The translations under genes were made by a program, and so were the position numbers. Below, in pieces: positions 25,215 to 34,560 of a DNA stretch of 64,000 nt. The notes below the pieces were generated by a model. That model did no database searches, was not told where the DNA came from, and saw only the letters and a program-made list of their open reading frames with translations. Location: the NCBI RefSeq assembly GCF_030766825.1, contig NZ_JASFDV010000022.1, positions 1 through 64,000 of the forward strand, written 5' to 3'. Positions within the stretch are counted from its first letter, which is position 1. Every line of letters begins with the position of its first letter. The DNA comes from Nocardiopsis sp. CC223A. GTDB lineage: Bacteria; Actinomycetota; Actinomycetes; Streptosporangiales; Streptosporangiaceae.

Positions 25215-26948
25215 ATGAGAGCGAGGACCGACCCCGTGGAGAACCGACCCGGCGATGAGCGCTTCCGCCCGTCCACCGGCACCCCCTGGGTCCCCGGCAC
25301 CACCGTCCACGCCTCCCCGCAGGACACTCCCGCCGCAGACATGCCACCGCACCCGGCGGCACCGCGCACGGGCCGCGCACAGAACGCACCCGCCCCGGGC
25401 ATGCCGCCTGGCCCCGCCGTAGACGCACCACCGCACAGGGCGGCACCAGGCGACCCGCAGAGCACACCGGACCGTGCACAGGCACACGGCCCCGCCCCCC
25501 ACACCCCGGGAGCGCCCCAGAGCACACAGACCCCGGGCACGGCACCGCGCACGGGCCGCGCACAGAACACACCCGCCCCGGGCAGGCCCCCTGGCCCCGC
25601 CGTAGGCGCACCACCGCACCCGGCGGCACCAGGCGACCCGCAGAGCACACCGGACCGTGCACAGGCACACGGCCCCGCCCCCCACACCCCGGGAGCACCC
25701 CAGAGCACACAGACCCCGGGCACGGCACCACACCCGAACCACGCACAGAACACACCCGCCCAAGGCAGGCCGCCGTATCCGGCGGCCCCGGAAGGCGCAC
25801 AGGGCACCTCCGCGGAGGCACCGCCGTACGCGGACACCCCGCGCGGCGTACCGGGTGCGCCGCCGTACGCGGGCGGTCCGCGCGCTCACGGCGCACCCGT
25901 CACGGGCGCATCGCCGTACGCGGGCGGTGCGCAGGGGGCGCCCGGCATGCCGCCGTACCCCGGGGCACCCGTTCCCGGCGGGCCGTGGCAGGGCGCGGGA
26001 ACGGCGCCGTACGCGCCGGGACACACCGGGCAGTACGGGGGGTGGGCCGCGCCGCAGTACTGGGGACCGCCGCCCGCGCCGCCTCGGCGGCGCGGGCTCA
26101 GGGTGTTGGCGGCGTCCGCGGTGGCGGCGACCGTCGCACTGGCGGCGCTGGTGGCCAGCGTGGTCATCGTTTCCACCACGCCGCAGCCCGAGCCGACGCC
26201 CACCGGTGAGAACCTCGCCGCCCACTACGACGACCGGTTGTTCGAGCCGCCCGCCCAGGTCGCCGTCGACATCGCCGACCACCCCCTGTACGACGCCGCC
26301 ACCCCCCAGGACATCGCCTGCGACGTACCCGAGCTGGACTCCGGATCCGACGACTCCTGGGAGGAGTTCGCCACCGCGACCGGCCACTGCCTGGACGAGC
26401 TGTGGGCACCCGTCTTCGACGACCTCGGCCTGAGCGTGGACACCCCCGAGATCACCGTCACCCGGGAGTCCCCCGACTCCGGCGACGAGGAGGGGTACAC
26501 CCTGGCCTACTACGAGAGCGACTTCGAGCGCATCACCGTGGTCCTGCCCAACGTTCGCACGCTCGGCGGACAGATCCCCGAGCAGGCGCACGAGGACGTG
26601 TGGATCGCCCTCATGGGCCACGAGTACGGCCACCACGTGCAGTACGTGACCGGCATCCTCGACATCTCCCACGACCTGCGCCGCAAGTCGTCCAGCGAGG
26701 AGGAGGAGCTGGACACGCTGCGCCGCACCGAGCTCCAGGCCGAGTGCATGGCCGGGATCGGGCTGCGCGCCATCACCGACGCCGACGAGCGGTCCCTGCG
26801 GTGGGTCAACGACAACTTCAACGGCGGCGGCGACCTACCGACCCACGGCACCGCGACCAACCGGGCCCACTGGCTGGAGCAGGGCTGGAACGACGCCACC
26901 GTGGGCGGCTGCAACACCTACGGCGCGGCCTCCGGCGAGGTCACCTGA
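25215..26948 (+). CDS. Membrane-anchored neutral zinc metallopeptidase with Pro-rich repeat region
   Basis: A 577-residue protein with three parts. The N-terminal cytosolic region to about 295 is Pro/Gly/Ala-rich and contains a 61-residue tandem repeat. One membrane span follows (about 302-322, LAASAVAATVALAALVASVVIV). The extracytoplasmic domain is of the YpfJ-like neutral zinc metallopeptidase family (PF04228), with HEYGH as the HExxH zinc motif near 472 and a downstream conserved RRTELQAECMAGI segment carrying the third ligand Glu. ATG at 25215 is given; GTG at 25236 has a better ribosome site (GCGAGG). Substrate unknown. Its stop overlaps the convergent fprA stop by 8 bp. Confidence 0.88.
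   Translation: MRARTDPVENRPGDERFRPSTGTPWVPGTTVHASPQDTPAADMPPHPAAPRTGRAQNAPAPGMPPGPAVDAPPHRAAPGDPQSTPDRAQAHGPAPHTPGAPQSTQTPGTAPRTGRAQNTPAPGRPPGPAVGAPPHPAAPGDPQSTPDRAQAHGPAPHTPGAPQSTQTPGTAPHPNHAQNTPAQGRPPYPAAPEGAQGTSAEAPPYADTPRGVPGAPPYAGGPRAHGAPVTGASPYAGGAQGAPGMPPYPGAPVPGGPWQGAGTAPYAPGHTGQYGGWAAPQYWGPPPAPPRRRGLRVLAASAVAATVALAALVASVVIVSTTPQPEPTPTGENLAAHYDDRLFEPPAQVAVDIADHPLYDAATPQDIACDVPELDSGSDDSWEEFATATGHCLDELWAPVFDDLGLSVDTPEITVTRESPDSGDEEGYTLAYYESDFERITVVLPNVRTLGGQIPEQAHEDVWIALMGHEYGHHVQYVTGILDISHDLRRKSSSEEEELDTLRRTELQAECMAGIGLRAITDADERSLRWVNDNFNGGGDLPTHGTATNRAHWLEQGWNDATVGGCNTYGAASGEVT
25361..25770 (+). repeat. 183-bp in-frame tandem repeat (2.2 copies)
   Basis: Copies at 25361-25543 and 25544-25726, exact period 183 bp (61 codons), and a partial third to about 25770. 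They are nearly identical at DNA level, including synonymous sites, so the expansion is recent or homogenised. They encode Pro/Gly/Ala-rich linker ahead of the membrane span. Confidence 0.85.
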
Positions 26949-28299
26949 TGGCGTCCCGGTGGGCCGCCCAGCCGTGGAGTTTGACCCGCTCGCCGCGGTT
27001 CAGCTCCGCGGCCCGGCGGGCCTCGGCGGCGTCGATGCGCAGCCAGGCGTCGTAGTCGCTGCCCTTGACCACCTCGGCGAGGTCCACCAGGTCGGGGGCG
27101 TCCGCCAGCAGGGCCGGCGCGTCGTCGAGCAGGGAGCGCACGGTCGCCGCGGCGTCGGACTTGTTGGTGCCGATCACTCCCGTGGCGCCCCGTTTGGCCC
27201 AGCCCGCCACGTAGTCCCCCGGCACGACGCGGCCCCGGGTGTCGAGCACCCGGCCGTCACGGTGGGGCACGGTGCGGGACGCCTCGTCGAAGGGCACACC
27301 CGGGATCGGCACGCCCGCGTAGCCGACGGAGCGCAGCACCATGCCCGCGGGCAGGTCGACGGTCTCCCCCGTGCCGACCAGGTGTTCGCCGTCCAGGCGG
27401 GTGCGCTCCACCCGTACACCGGTCACCCGGTCCGCGCCCAGGATCTCCCGGGGCCGGGACCAGAAGTGCAGGTGGACGGCGCGCGGGTGCCCCTTGGGCG
27501 GCAGGGCGGCGCGCTCGCGCAGCAGGCGCAGGTTGGTGCGGGCGGCACGGGCGACCTCGCCGCGGATCCGCGTCAGGTCGATGTCGACCTGGGCGGGGTC
27601 CACCACGAGGTCGACGTCGGGCAGTTCGAGCAGGTCGCGCAGCTCGGGCGCGGTGAACCTGGCCTGGAGCGGACCGCGCCGGGCCAGCAGGTGGACGGTG
27701 CGCACCCGGCTGGCCGCCAGCGCCTCCAGGACGGGCTGGGGGATGTCGGTGTGCCGCAGCTCGTCGGCGGTCTTGACGAGGATGCGGGCCACGTCCAGGG
27801 CGACGTTCCCGGCGCCCACCACCACGACCTCTTCGCTGTCCAGGACGAACCGGAGCATCTCGCTGTCGGGGTGCCCGCAGTACCAGTTGACGAAGTCGGT
27901 GGCGGCGACGCTGCCGGGCAGGTCCTCCCCCGGCACACCCATGTGCCGGTCCGTGGCGGCCCCGGTGGCGTACACGACGGCGTTGTGCGTGCGGGCCAGG
28001 TCGTCCCGGGTGACGTCGACGCCGAACTCCACACCCCCCACGAAGCGCACGCCGGGGTGCTCCAGGATGCGCCGCAGCGCGCGGGCCACGCCCTTGATCT
28101 TGGTGTGGTCGGGGGCCACCCCGTACCGCACCAGCCCGTACGGGGTGTGCAGGCGGTCGATGACATCGACGCGGACCGGCACCCTCCGCTGCCGTGTCAG
28201 GGAGTCGGCCGTGTACAGACCGGCCGGCCCGGAGCCGATGACGGCCACCTTGAGCGGTGCGGGTTCTTCCTCGGCGCGGGGATCGTCGGGAGAGGTCAT
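26941..28299 (-). CDS. fprA: Ferredoxin-NADP+ reductase, FprA/adrenodoxin-reductase type
   Basis: A 452-residue cytosolic FAD enzyme moving electrons between NADPH and ferredoxin. The FAD motif is VIGSGPAGLYTAD (about 20) and the NADPH motif VVGAGNVALDVARIL (about 160). HTPYGLVRYGVAPDH and GWAKRGATGVIGTNK are hallmarks of the mycobacterial FprA and mammalian adrenodoxin reductase group. It lies 40 bp downstream of dxs on the same strand, so cotranscription is likely. IspG and IspH of the same isoprenoid pathway need reduced ferredoxin or flavodoxin, which gives the pairing sense. The ATG at 28299 is the natural start. Confidence 0.92.
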   Translation of the reverse strand: MTSPDDPRAEEEPAPLKVAVIGSGPAGLYTADSLTRQRRVPVRVDVIDRLHTPYGLVRYGVAPDHTKIKGVARALRRILEHPGVRFVGGVEFGVDVTRDDLARTHNAVVYATGAATDRHMGVPGEDLPGSVAATDFVNWYCGHPDSEMLRFVLDSEEVVVVGAGNVALDVARILVKTADELRHTDIPQPVLEALAASRVRTVHLLARRGPLQARFTAPELRDLLELPDVDLVVDPAQVDIDLTRIRGEVARAARTNLRLLRERAALPPKGHPRAVHLHFWSRPREILGADRVTGVRVERTRLDGEHLVGTGETVDLPAGMVLRSVGYAGVPIPGVPFDEASRTVPHRDGRVLDTRGRVVPGDYVAGWAKRGATGVIGTNKSDAAATVRSLLDDAPALLADAPDLVDLAEVVKGSDYDAWLRIDAAEARRAAELNRGERVKLHGWAAHRDAIR

Positions 28300-28339
28300 G
28301 CCCCCATTCTGGCAGCAGGACCCCTCCCGTCCAGGACGG

Positions 28340-30265
28340 TCAGACCGTCTTGTCGGCCAGGGCCGGGTCGCCGGCGCCCTCGGTGCGGCGTGAGACCGTC
28401 TCGGTGAGCTTGCGCGAGAGCTCCTGCGGGGTCAGGCCCTGCTCCCGGAGGATGGTGTCGCGCTTGGCGTGGTCCAGGAACTCCTGGGCGATGCCGAAGG
28501 TGCGCACCGGCACGTCCACGTCGTTGTCGCGCAGCAGGCGGGCCACGGCGTCGCCGACGGCACCCGTGCGGCCGTTGTCCTCGACCACGGCGACGACGCT
28601 GTGCCGGGCGGCCTCGGCGACCAGCGCCTCGTCCAGGGGCTTGACCCACAGCGGGTCGATGACGGTGACGCCGATGCCCTGGTCGGCCATCCGGTCGGCG
28701 ACCTCGCAGGCCACCTGGGCCATGGTGCCCACGCCCACGATGAGCAGGTCCTCGGAGCGGCCGCCGTCGGCGGCGCTGCGCAGCAGGTCCATGGACCCGA
28801 CCTTGCCCAGGGCGGGCAGGTGCTCGGCGACGGCGCCCTTGGGGTAACGGACGACGGTGGGGGCGTCCTCGACCGCCACGGCCTCGCGCAGCAGGGTGCG
28901 CAGGCGCTCGGCGTCGCGGGGCGCGGCCAGGCGGAGTCCGGGGACCACCTGGAGGATGGACATGTCCCACATGCCGTTGTGGCTGGCGCCGTCGTTGCCG
29001 GTGACGCCGGCCCGGTCCAGGCAGAAGGTGACGCCCTGGCGGTGCAGGGCGGCGTCCATGAGCACCTGGTCGAAACAGCGGTTGAGGAAGGTCGCGTACA
29101 CGGCGACGACCGGGTGCAGGCCGTTCATGGCCATGCCGGTGGCGGCGGTGGCGGCGTGCTGCTCGGCGATGCCGACGTCGAAGGTGCGCTCGGGGTAGGC
29201 GTCGGCGAACCTGTTCAGGCCGGTGGGGTGGAGCATGGCGGCGGTGATGGCCACCACGTCCTCGCGCTCGGCGCCGATCTCGACCATGGCGTCGGCGAAC
29301 ACCGACGTCCACTTGAGGGCCTTGGAGCCGGGCTTGGCCCGGCCGGTGGCGACGTCGAAGGGGCCGGGGGCGTGGAACTGGTCCTCGTCGTGGTTCTCGG
29401 CGGGGGCGTACCCCTTGCCCTTCTGGGTGATGACGTGGACGATCACCGGGCCGCCGAAGTCGCGGGCGCGGCGCAGCGCCTTCTCCAGCGCGGGCTCGTC
29501 GTGGCCGTCGATCGGGCCCAGGTACTTCAGGCCCAGGTCCTCGAACATCATCTGGGGCTGGATGGCGTCCTTGATGCCCTTCTTGAGGCCGTGCAGGGCC
29601 TCGTAGAGGGGCTGGCCGACCACCGGGGTGCGGTTGAGGGTGCTCTTGGCCAGGCCCAGCGCCTGCTCGTAGCCGGGGGCCATGCGCAGGGAGGCCAGGT
29701 GGTCGGCGAGGCCGCCCCTGGTCGGGGAGTAGGAGCGCCCGTTGTCGTTGACGACGATGACGAGGCGGCGGTCCTTCTTCTCCGCGATGTTGTTGAGCGC
29801 CTCCCAGGCCATGCCGCCGGTGAGGGCCCCGTCGCCGATGACGGCGACGACGGTGCGGTCGCGCACGCCGCGGACCTCGTTGGCCTTGGCCATACCGTCG
29901 GCGTAGGACAGCGCGGTGGAGGCGTGGGAGTTCTCGATGAAGTCGTGCTCGGACTCGGCCCGGGAGGGGTAGCCGGACAGGCCGCCCTCGGACTTCAGGT
30001 TGCTGAAGTCGTGCCTGCCCGTGAGGATCTTGTGCGCGTAGGCCTGGTGGCCCGTGTCGAACAGGATGGGGTCCTCGGGGGACTCGAAGACCCGGTGCAG
30101 CGCGATCGTGAGCTCGACGACGCCGAGGCTGGGGCCGAGGTGACCGCCGGTCTGCGAGCAGGAGTCGACCAGGAAGTCCCTGACCTCCTGCGCCAGGACC
30201 GGGAGCTGATCGGCCGGAAGCCGCTTGAGAGCTTCCGGATTGTGCATCGACTCGAACAGTGTCAC
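28340..30265 (-). CDS. dxs: 1-deoxy-D-xylulose-5-phosphate synthase
   Basis: First enzyme of the MEP isoprenoid pathway: condenses pyruvate and glyceraldehyde 3-phosphate using thiamine diphosphate. The 641-residue product shows [18 protein letters not shown] near 40-57, the diphosphate/Mg motif GDGALTGG at 144-151 with the downstream VVNDN, the transketolase central domain ([18 protein letters not shown]) and [15 protein letters not shown]. The GTG at 30265 ([13 protein letters not shown]) matches the family start; the frame extends artificially to 30487. Upstream on the minus strand, TATGTATACC near 30350-30360 could be the -10 region. Forms a probable pair with fprA. Confidence 0.96.
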   Translation of the reverse strand: MTLFESMHNPEALKRLPADQLPVLAQEVRDFLVDSCSQTGGHLGPSLGVVELTIALHRVFESPEDPILFDTGHQAYAHKILTGRHDFSNLKSEGGLSGYPSRAESEHDFIENSHASTALSYADGMAKANEVRGVRDRTVVAVIGDGALTGGMAWEALNNIAEKKDRRLVIVVNDNGRSYSPTRGGLADHLASLRMAPGYEQALGLAKSTLNRTPVVGQPLYEALHGLKKGIKDAIQPQMMFEDLGLKYLGPIDGHDEPALEKALRRARDFGGPVIVHVITQKGKGYAPAENHDEDQFHAPGPFDVATGRAKPGSKALKWTSVFADAMVEIGAEREDVVAITAAMLHPTGLNRFADAYPERTFDVGIAEQHAATAATGMAMNGLHPVVAVYATFLNRCFDQVLMDAALHRQGVTFCLDRAGVTGNDGASHNGMWDMSILQVVPGLRLAAPRDAERLRTLLREAVAVEDAPTVVRYPKGAVAEHLPALGKVGSMDLLRSAADGGRSEDLLIVGVGTMAQVACEVADRMADQGIGVTVIDPLWVKPLDEALVAEAARHSVVAVVEDNGRTGAVGDAVARLLRDNDVDVPVRTFGIAQEFLDHAKRDTILREQGLTPQELSRKLTETVSRRTEGAGDPALADKTV

Positions 30266-30549
30266 TGTCTCGTCAGTCCCCTCGTCCAGCGTGTCGGTTG
30301 AATTTGCCGCACCGGGCCCCTGACGTGGGCCGGGTTCGGCTACCGGCAGGTATACATACCCGAGTTTATGGTGCGGCGTCCACGGGTTCCGCCCGACACC
30401 GGTCATGGCGGTGCAACAAGGAGGACACGCGTGTCGCGCGTCCCCCCGTCGGGCGGACCTCGAACCGCGGGAACGCCGCCCCGGCACGGTTTCCGGGGTA
30501 CATTACCCGCTCTGGGGAGCGTCTTCGCCGTCCGGCCGCCCCGCCGAGG

Positions 30550-31374
30550 TTATCCGAGAACGGCCTGGACCAGCAGGGCGATCGCCGAGGTCGCCACCAC
30601 GGCGAGCATGCCCAGGCGCAGGGGGCCGGCCTTGACCCGGCTGCGCAGGGCGACGCCCGCCGCGAAGCCCAGGACGACCAGCGGGATCCCCGCCGCCCCG
30701 ACCACCAGGATCCGGGTGTCGAGCTGCCCGCCGACCCCCAGGGCGACCAGTGAGAGGGCGCCGCCGAACAGGAAGAACGCGGCCAGGGTCGCGCGCACCC
30801 GGGCGGGTTCCTCGTACTGGTAGAGCAGGGCCATGGGCGGCCCGCCGATGGAGGTGGCGGTGCCCGCGAACCCGGACAGGGTGCCCGCGGCGACCAGGGA
30901 GACCGGGGTGATGCGCACCCGGAAGGACCGCAGGGACAGGGCGACGGCGATGAGCACCATGGCGCCGACCGCCCCGGCCAGCGCCCGGGGCGGCAGGACG
31001 GCGACCACCCAGACCCCCAGGACCGTTCCGGGCAGGCGGGCGGGCAGGCCCCAGGCGATGCCCCGCCAGTCGATGTGGCGGCGTTCCTGGAGCAGGGTCA
31101 GGACCGGCAGGACGATGACGGTGACCAGGAGCGCGCCCGGCATGAGGGTGGGGTCGAGCAGGGACAGGACGGGGGCGCCGACCAGACCGAGGCCCAGGCC
31201 GACGGTGCTCTGCACCACGGCCCCGGCGACGACGGCGAGTGCGGCGACGGCGACGAAGGTCCAGACGTCGCCCGCTGGGAGCAGCCCGTGTCCGGTGGGC
31301 GAGAAGAATTCCGAGAGCACGGGGTGCGACGCTACATCCTCACCTTCCCGGTCGGGTTCGGGAGGTGGGGACAT
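30550..31374 (-). CDS. Sulfite exporter TauE/SafE family permease
   Basis: A 274-residue membrane protein with about eight spans. The TauE/SafE pattern appears twice: GAVVQSTVGLGLGLVGAPVLSLLDP in the first half and GTLSGFAGTATSIGGPPMALLYQ in the second. Members move sulfite, sulfoacetate or other organic anions; the substrate here is unknown. ATG at 31374 is given, but a GTG at 31320 (VLSEFFSPTG) is possible, since residues 1-18 are hydrophilic and neither start has a clear ribosome site. It follows the StyA-like gene by 67 bp on the same strand. Confidence 0.86.
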   Translation of the reverse strand: MSPPPEPDREGEDVASHPVLSEFFSPTGHGLLPAGDVWTFVAVAALAVVAGAVVQSTVGLGLGLVGAPVLSLLDPTLMPGALLVTVIVLPVLTLLQERRHIDWRGIAWGLPARLPGTVLGVWVVAVLPPRALAGAVGAMVLIAVALSLRSFRVRITPVSLVAAGTLSGFAGTATSIGGPPMALLYQYEEPARVRATLAAFFLFGGALSLVALGVGGQLDTRILVVGAAGIPLVVLGFAAGVALRSRVKAGPLRLGMLAVVATSAIALLVQAVLG

Positions 31375-31441
31375 GGGATGTGATCACGCCCGGTCCGGTC
31401 CCCGGGCGGTGCCCCGCCGGTGGGTGCGGCGCCCGTCGGGG

Positions 31442-32695
31442 TCAGCGGGAGCGGCCGCCCACGGGCGCGGGCCGGGACAACCCGTCGATGTACTCCAGGG
31501 CCCGTTCCGGGTGCAGGAACCACTCGATGAGCCCGGTCGGGTCGGCGAAGGAGTTCGCGAACCGGTCGGCGGTCCCCTGGTGGCGGGCCGCCAGCCGGTA
31601 CAGCTCCCACACGTGCGGCGGCCCCGAGAGCATCACCCGGCTCCATGCGGTGACCTGGCGTGCCCGCCGCCAGTACTCGGCGAACGCCCCGCGCATGAAG
31701 TGCTCGTCGAAGGGGCGCGTCCCGTGGTCGACGATGGCGCGCCGGTAGACGTCGGCGGCCAGCGAGGCCATGTTGGCCCCCTGGGCGGTGATGGGGTCGT
31801 TGGCGACCACGGTGTCGGCCATGCCCAGGACCGGTGCGCCCCCGCCGGGGCGGGCGACGGGTTCGCGGACCGCGGGCGCGTACCCGCCGGTGAGGGCGGC
31901 CATGGGGTCGGCCGGGCGGGCTCCGGCGAACCGCTCGTACTCCCAGGGCGCGTGGCGGCGCACCACCCGCAGCACCCGGTCCAGGACGTCCCCGGCGTGT
32001 GCGGTGGCGGGCAGCGGGTCGTCCAGGGGGCCTCGGGGCACCGCCTCGACCATGAGCGCGTCGCAGGGGCCGTTCAGGGACAGCACGGGCAGGCTGAACA
32101 CCTCGCCCGCACCCGGGACGGCGGTGCGGGAGAGCGCGGGCCCGTCGGGGTGGGGGTCCGCCCCCGAGGCGTAGACCAGGGCCAGCGAGCGCTGGGGGGC
32201 GTCGTACCGGGAACGGGCCGTGTTCCGGGGGAAGACCTCGGCGAGACCGCCCCGGCCCGCGGCCACCACGACCAGCTCGTACTCGGCGGCGAGCCCGGGC
32301 AGTTCGGCCGGGCGCACCCGGTGGCGGATCAGGCGGCCGCCGCCCCGGACGAAGAGGTCCAGCCAGGCGGAGAGCTTGAGGCGCTGGTCGACGGAGCGGG
32401 CGGGCTCCTCCAGGCGTCCGAGCCAGGAGGGCCCCGGCGCGTCTCCCTCCCGGGGGGCGACGCGCAGGCCGACACCGCGGATCTGCGGGGCCCGGTCCTC
32501 CCAGAGGGAGAGTCCGTGCCGCCGCTCGCGGCGCAGGGCGGGCCCGAACAGGCACTGGGTCGAGGTGACGCGGCCCGCGCGGATCTCCTCCGGGCCGTCG
32601 GGGTTGACCAGGGTGACGTCGTAGTCCTCGGCCAGCAGGCCGAGGGCGAGTTGCAGGCCGGACTGCCCGGCGCCGACGACGAGGATGGTGCGCAT
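31442..32695 (-). CDS. StyA-like FAD-dependent (styrene/indole-type) monooxygenase
   Basis: A 417-residue group E-like flavoprotein monooxygenase. The start MRTILVVGAGQSGLQLALGL has the GxGxxG motif at 8-13. The region DTVVANDPITAQGANMASLAADVY (about 300) and the absence of an NAD(P)H-binding motif match styrene monooxygenase StyA and related indole oxygenases. These enzymes need a separate NADH-flavin reductase (StyB), and none is nearby. Substrate unknown. The ATG at 32695 follows GGGAGCAACGGG. The upstream 584 bp holds no gene. Confidence 0.82.
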   Translation of the reverse strand: MRTILVVGAGQSGLQLALGLLAEDYDVTLVNPDGPEEIRAGRVTSTQCLFGPALRRERRHGLSLWEDRAPQIRGVGLRVAPREGDAPGPSWLGRLEEPARSVDQRLKLSAWLDLFVRGGGRLIRHRVRPAELPGLAAEYELVVVAAGRGGLAEVFPRNTARSRYDAPQRSLALVYASGADPHPDGPALSRTAVPGAGEVFSLPVLSLNGPCDALMVEAVPRGPLDDPLPATAHAGDVLDRVLRVVRRHAPWEYERFAGARPADPMAALTGGYAPAVREPVARPGGGAPVLGMADTVVANDPITAQGANMASLAADVYRRAIVDHGTRPFDEHFMRGAFAEYWRRARQVTAWSRVMLSGPPHVWELYRLAARHQGTADRFANSFADPTGLIEWFLHPERALEYIDGLSRPAPVGGRSR

Positions 32696-33279
32696 GCCCG
32701 TTGCTCCCGTGGTTCGTGCCCGCGCGGGGCCCGGGCGGTCCCGGGGCACGGCGAAGAGGGGGCGTGCACGTGGCGAACCGTGTGCGGCCCCGCGCGGGCG
32801 GTGGTTTCACGGCGAACCTAGCAACGCGCCCGCGGGTCCCTCGGGCACCCCCGCCGACCGGGACCTTCGCCTCTGCGCACCCGGGACCTGCGGCCGCACC
32901 GGCCCCCGGGGAGGGCGGAAGGCGTTCACGCCCCCGTCCCGGCGGCCCCGACCGAACGTCCGCGCAGTTCAACGCCGTTGTGCGCCGTTCCCGCCCCGGT
33001 CGCCGCGGTACCGGGCCGCCCCCGCCGACCGCCGCCCCGGTCCCGTCCCCGCGCGCACCGGACCGTCCCGGTGCGCCCTCCACCCGGAGCGACGCACATC
33101 ACAGGCGGACCGCCCGGCGCCGCCGGCCTCGGACCGGAGGCGTCGTCGGGACGGCGGGGGTGGGCGGTGGCGGGCACGGAGAGGCCCCGGTCCGGCTACC
33201 GGGGCCGGACCGGGGCGTGGGGGCGGCGGGGAGTGAGCGCCGCCCCTTTTCCCGGGAGGGAACGGGGGTACTGCGGGTG
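32696..33279. other. 584-bp gap without a recognisable gene
   Basis: Very GC-rich; every frame gives low-complexity Arg/Pro/Gly peptide. The only structure seen is the hairpin at 33184-33216. The promoter of the StyA-like gene should lie near its right of 32695. Confidence 0.6.
33184..33216 (-). terminator. Hairpin after the xylFGH operon
   Basis: A 12-bp perfect stem (GCCCCGGTCCGG and complement) with a 9-nt loop, about 64 bp past the permease stop. Confidence 0.6.
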
Positions 33280-34560
33280 TCAGGCGCCGCCCCGGGCGTT
33301 GGTCTTGCGACCGTTGCGGGAGACGGCGTCGATGATGACCGCGATGAGCAGGACGGCCGCGGTGATCATGAACCGCACCGAGGTGTCCATCTGGAGCAGC
33401 AGCAGACCGGAGGTGATGGCGCCCAGGACCAGGCCGCCCAGCAGCGCGGAGTAGGCGTTGCCGCGGCCGCCGAAGAGGCTGGTGCCGCCGATCACCGCGG
33501 CGGCGATCGCCATCATCAGCTCGGCGCCGCTGCCGGTGGACACGCTCGCCGCGAAGTTGCGGGAGACGAGCATGATGCCGCCCAGCGCCGCCAGGGTGGA
33601 GGCGATGCCGAACACCGAGATGCGGATGAGGTCGACGTTGATGCCGGCGCGGCGGGCCGCCTCGGCGTTGCCGCCGACCGCGTACACCATGCGGCCGTAG
33701 CGGGTCTTGCGCAGGATCAGGTCCAGGACGACCACGAAGCCCACGAAGATGAGGAAGGCCAGCGGCACGCCCTTGTACTGGTTGAGCACCCACACCCCGC
33801 CCAGGATCGGCAGGGCCAGCAGCAGGGCGCGGAACGCGATCTCGCTCAGCGGCTTGTAGGGCAGGCCGGCCTGGCGGCGCCGCCGCTCGACCAGGACCAC
33901 CGACACGACGTACAGGCCCACCGAGACGGCGGCGATGGCCCAGCCCATGAACGACACGAAGTAGGTCTGGGTGAGCATCGCGATCGCCCCGTTGGGGCTG
34001 ATGTTGATGGTGCCGTCGGAGCCCATCAGGTACAGGTGCACACCCTGCCAGCCCAGCAGGCCCGCCAGGGTGACCACGAACGCGGGTACCCCGAGTTTGG
34101 CGAAGACCGTGCCGTGGATCAGGCCGATGAACAGGCCGGCGCCGACCGCGGCGGCGATGGCGCCCCATTCGGGGACGCCCTGTTTGACCGCCAGGACCGC
34201 CAGCACGGCCGCGGACAGGCCGGCGACGGATCCGATGGACAGGTCGATCTCGCCCAGCAGCAGCACCATGATGACACCGGTGGTCATCAGGCCGATGGCG
34301 GCGATCTGAAGGGTCAGGTTGGACAGGTTCTGCGGCGACAGGAAGCGGTCGTTCATCGACTGGAAGACGACGGCGATCAGCAGCAGCCCCACGATGACGG
34401 GGATGGGCCCCAGTTCACCGCTGCGCAGGTTGCGGCGCAGTGCCTGGAGCCAGCCCCTGGGCGAGGCGGCCGTGGTCAGCAGCCGGGGGTCGCGCACGGG
34501 TTCGGCCGGCGCGGTCCCGCCCTTTCCGGGTGCCTTGGAAACCGGGGTCTGCTGGGTCAT
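33280..34560 (-). CDS. xylH: Sugar ABC transporter permease (XylH type)
   Basis: A 426-residue permease of the carbohydrate CUT2 family with about ten or more spans. Marker segments are VIMVLLLGEIDLSIGSVAGLSA, the conserved cytosolic GRMVYAVGGNAEAARRAGI and VIGGTSLFGGRGN. A hydrophilic tail of about 45 residues precedes the first span. The ATG at 34560 overlaps the ATPase stop (ATGA), so translation is coupled. With the ATPase, the binding protein and the ROK regulator downstream it reproduces, from memory, the S. coelicolor SCO6008-SCO6011 xylose locus. The xylose specificity is inferred from that order. Confidence 0.88.
   Translation of the reverse strand: MTQQTPVSKAPGKGGTAPAEPVRDPRLLTTAASPRGWLQALRRNLRSGELGPIPVIVGLLLIAVVFQSMNDRFLSPQNLSNLTLQIAAIGLMTTGVIMVLLLGEIDLSIGSVAGLSAAVLAVLAVKQGVPEWGAIAAAVGAGLFIGLIHGTVFAKLGVPAFVVTLAGLLGWQGVHLYLMGSDGTINISPNGAIAMLTQTYFVSFMGWAIAAVSVGLYVVSVVLVERRRRQAGLPYKPLSEIAFRALLLALPILGGVWVLNQYKGVPLAFLIFVGFVVVLDLILRKTRYGRMVYAVGGNAEAARRAGINVDLIRISVFGIASTLAALGGIMLVSRNFAASVSTGSGAELMMAIAAAVIGGTSLFGGRGNAYSALLGGLVLGAITSGLLLLQMDTSVRFMITAAVLLIAVIIDAVSRNGRKTNARGGA

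Noticed and set aside
25361-25770. Tandem repeat considered as non-coding satellite
   Set aside because: The period is a multiple of three and the frame stays open into a clear metallopeptidase domain.
28469-30301. 610-codon plus-strand frame opposite dxs
   Set aside because: Val/Gly/Asp-rich shadow of dxs without any motif.
30266-30549. dxs leader inspected for a riboswitch
   Set aside because: No thi-box or other conserved core was recognised in the 284 bp.
32696-33279. Short frames in the 584-bp gap
   Set aside because: All are Arg/Pro/Gly-rich with no ribosome site or family resemblance.
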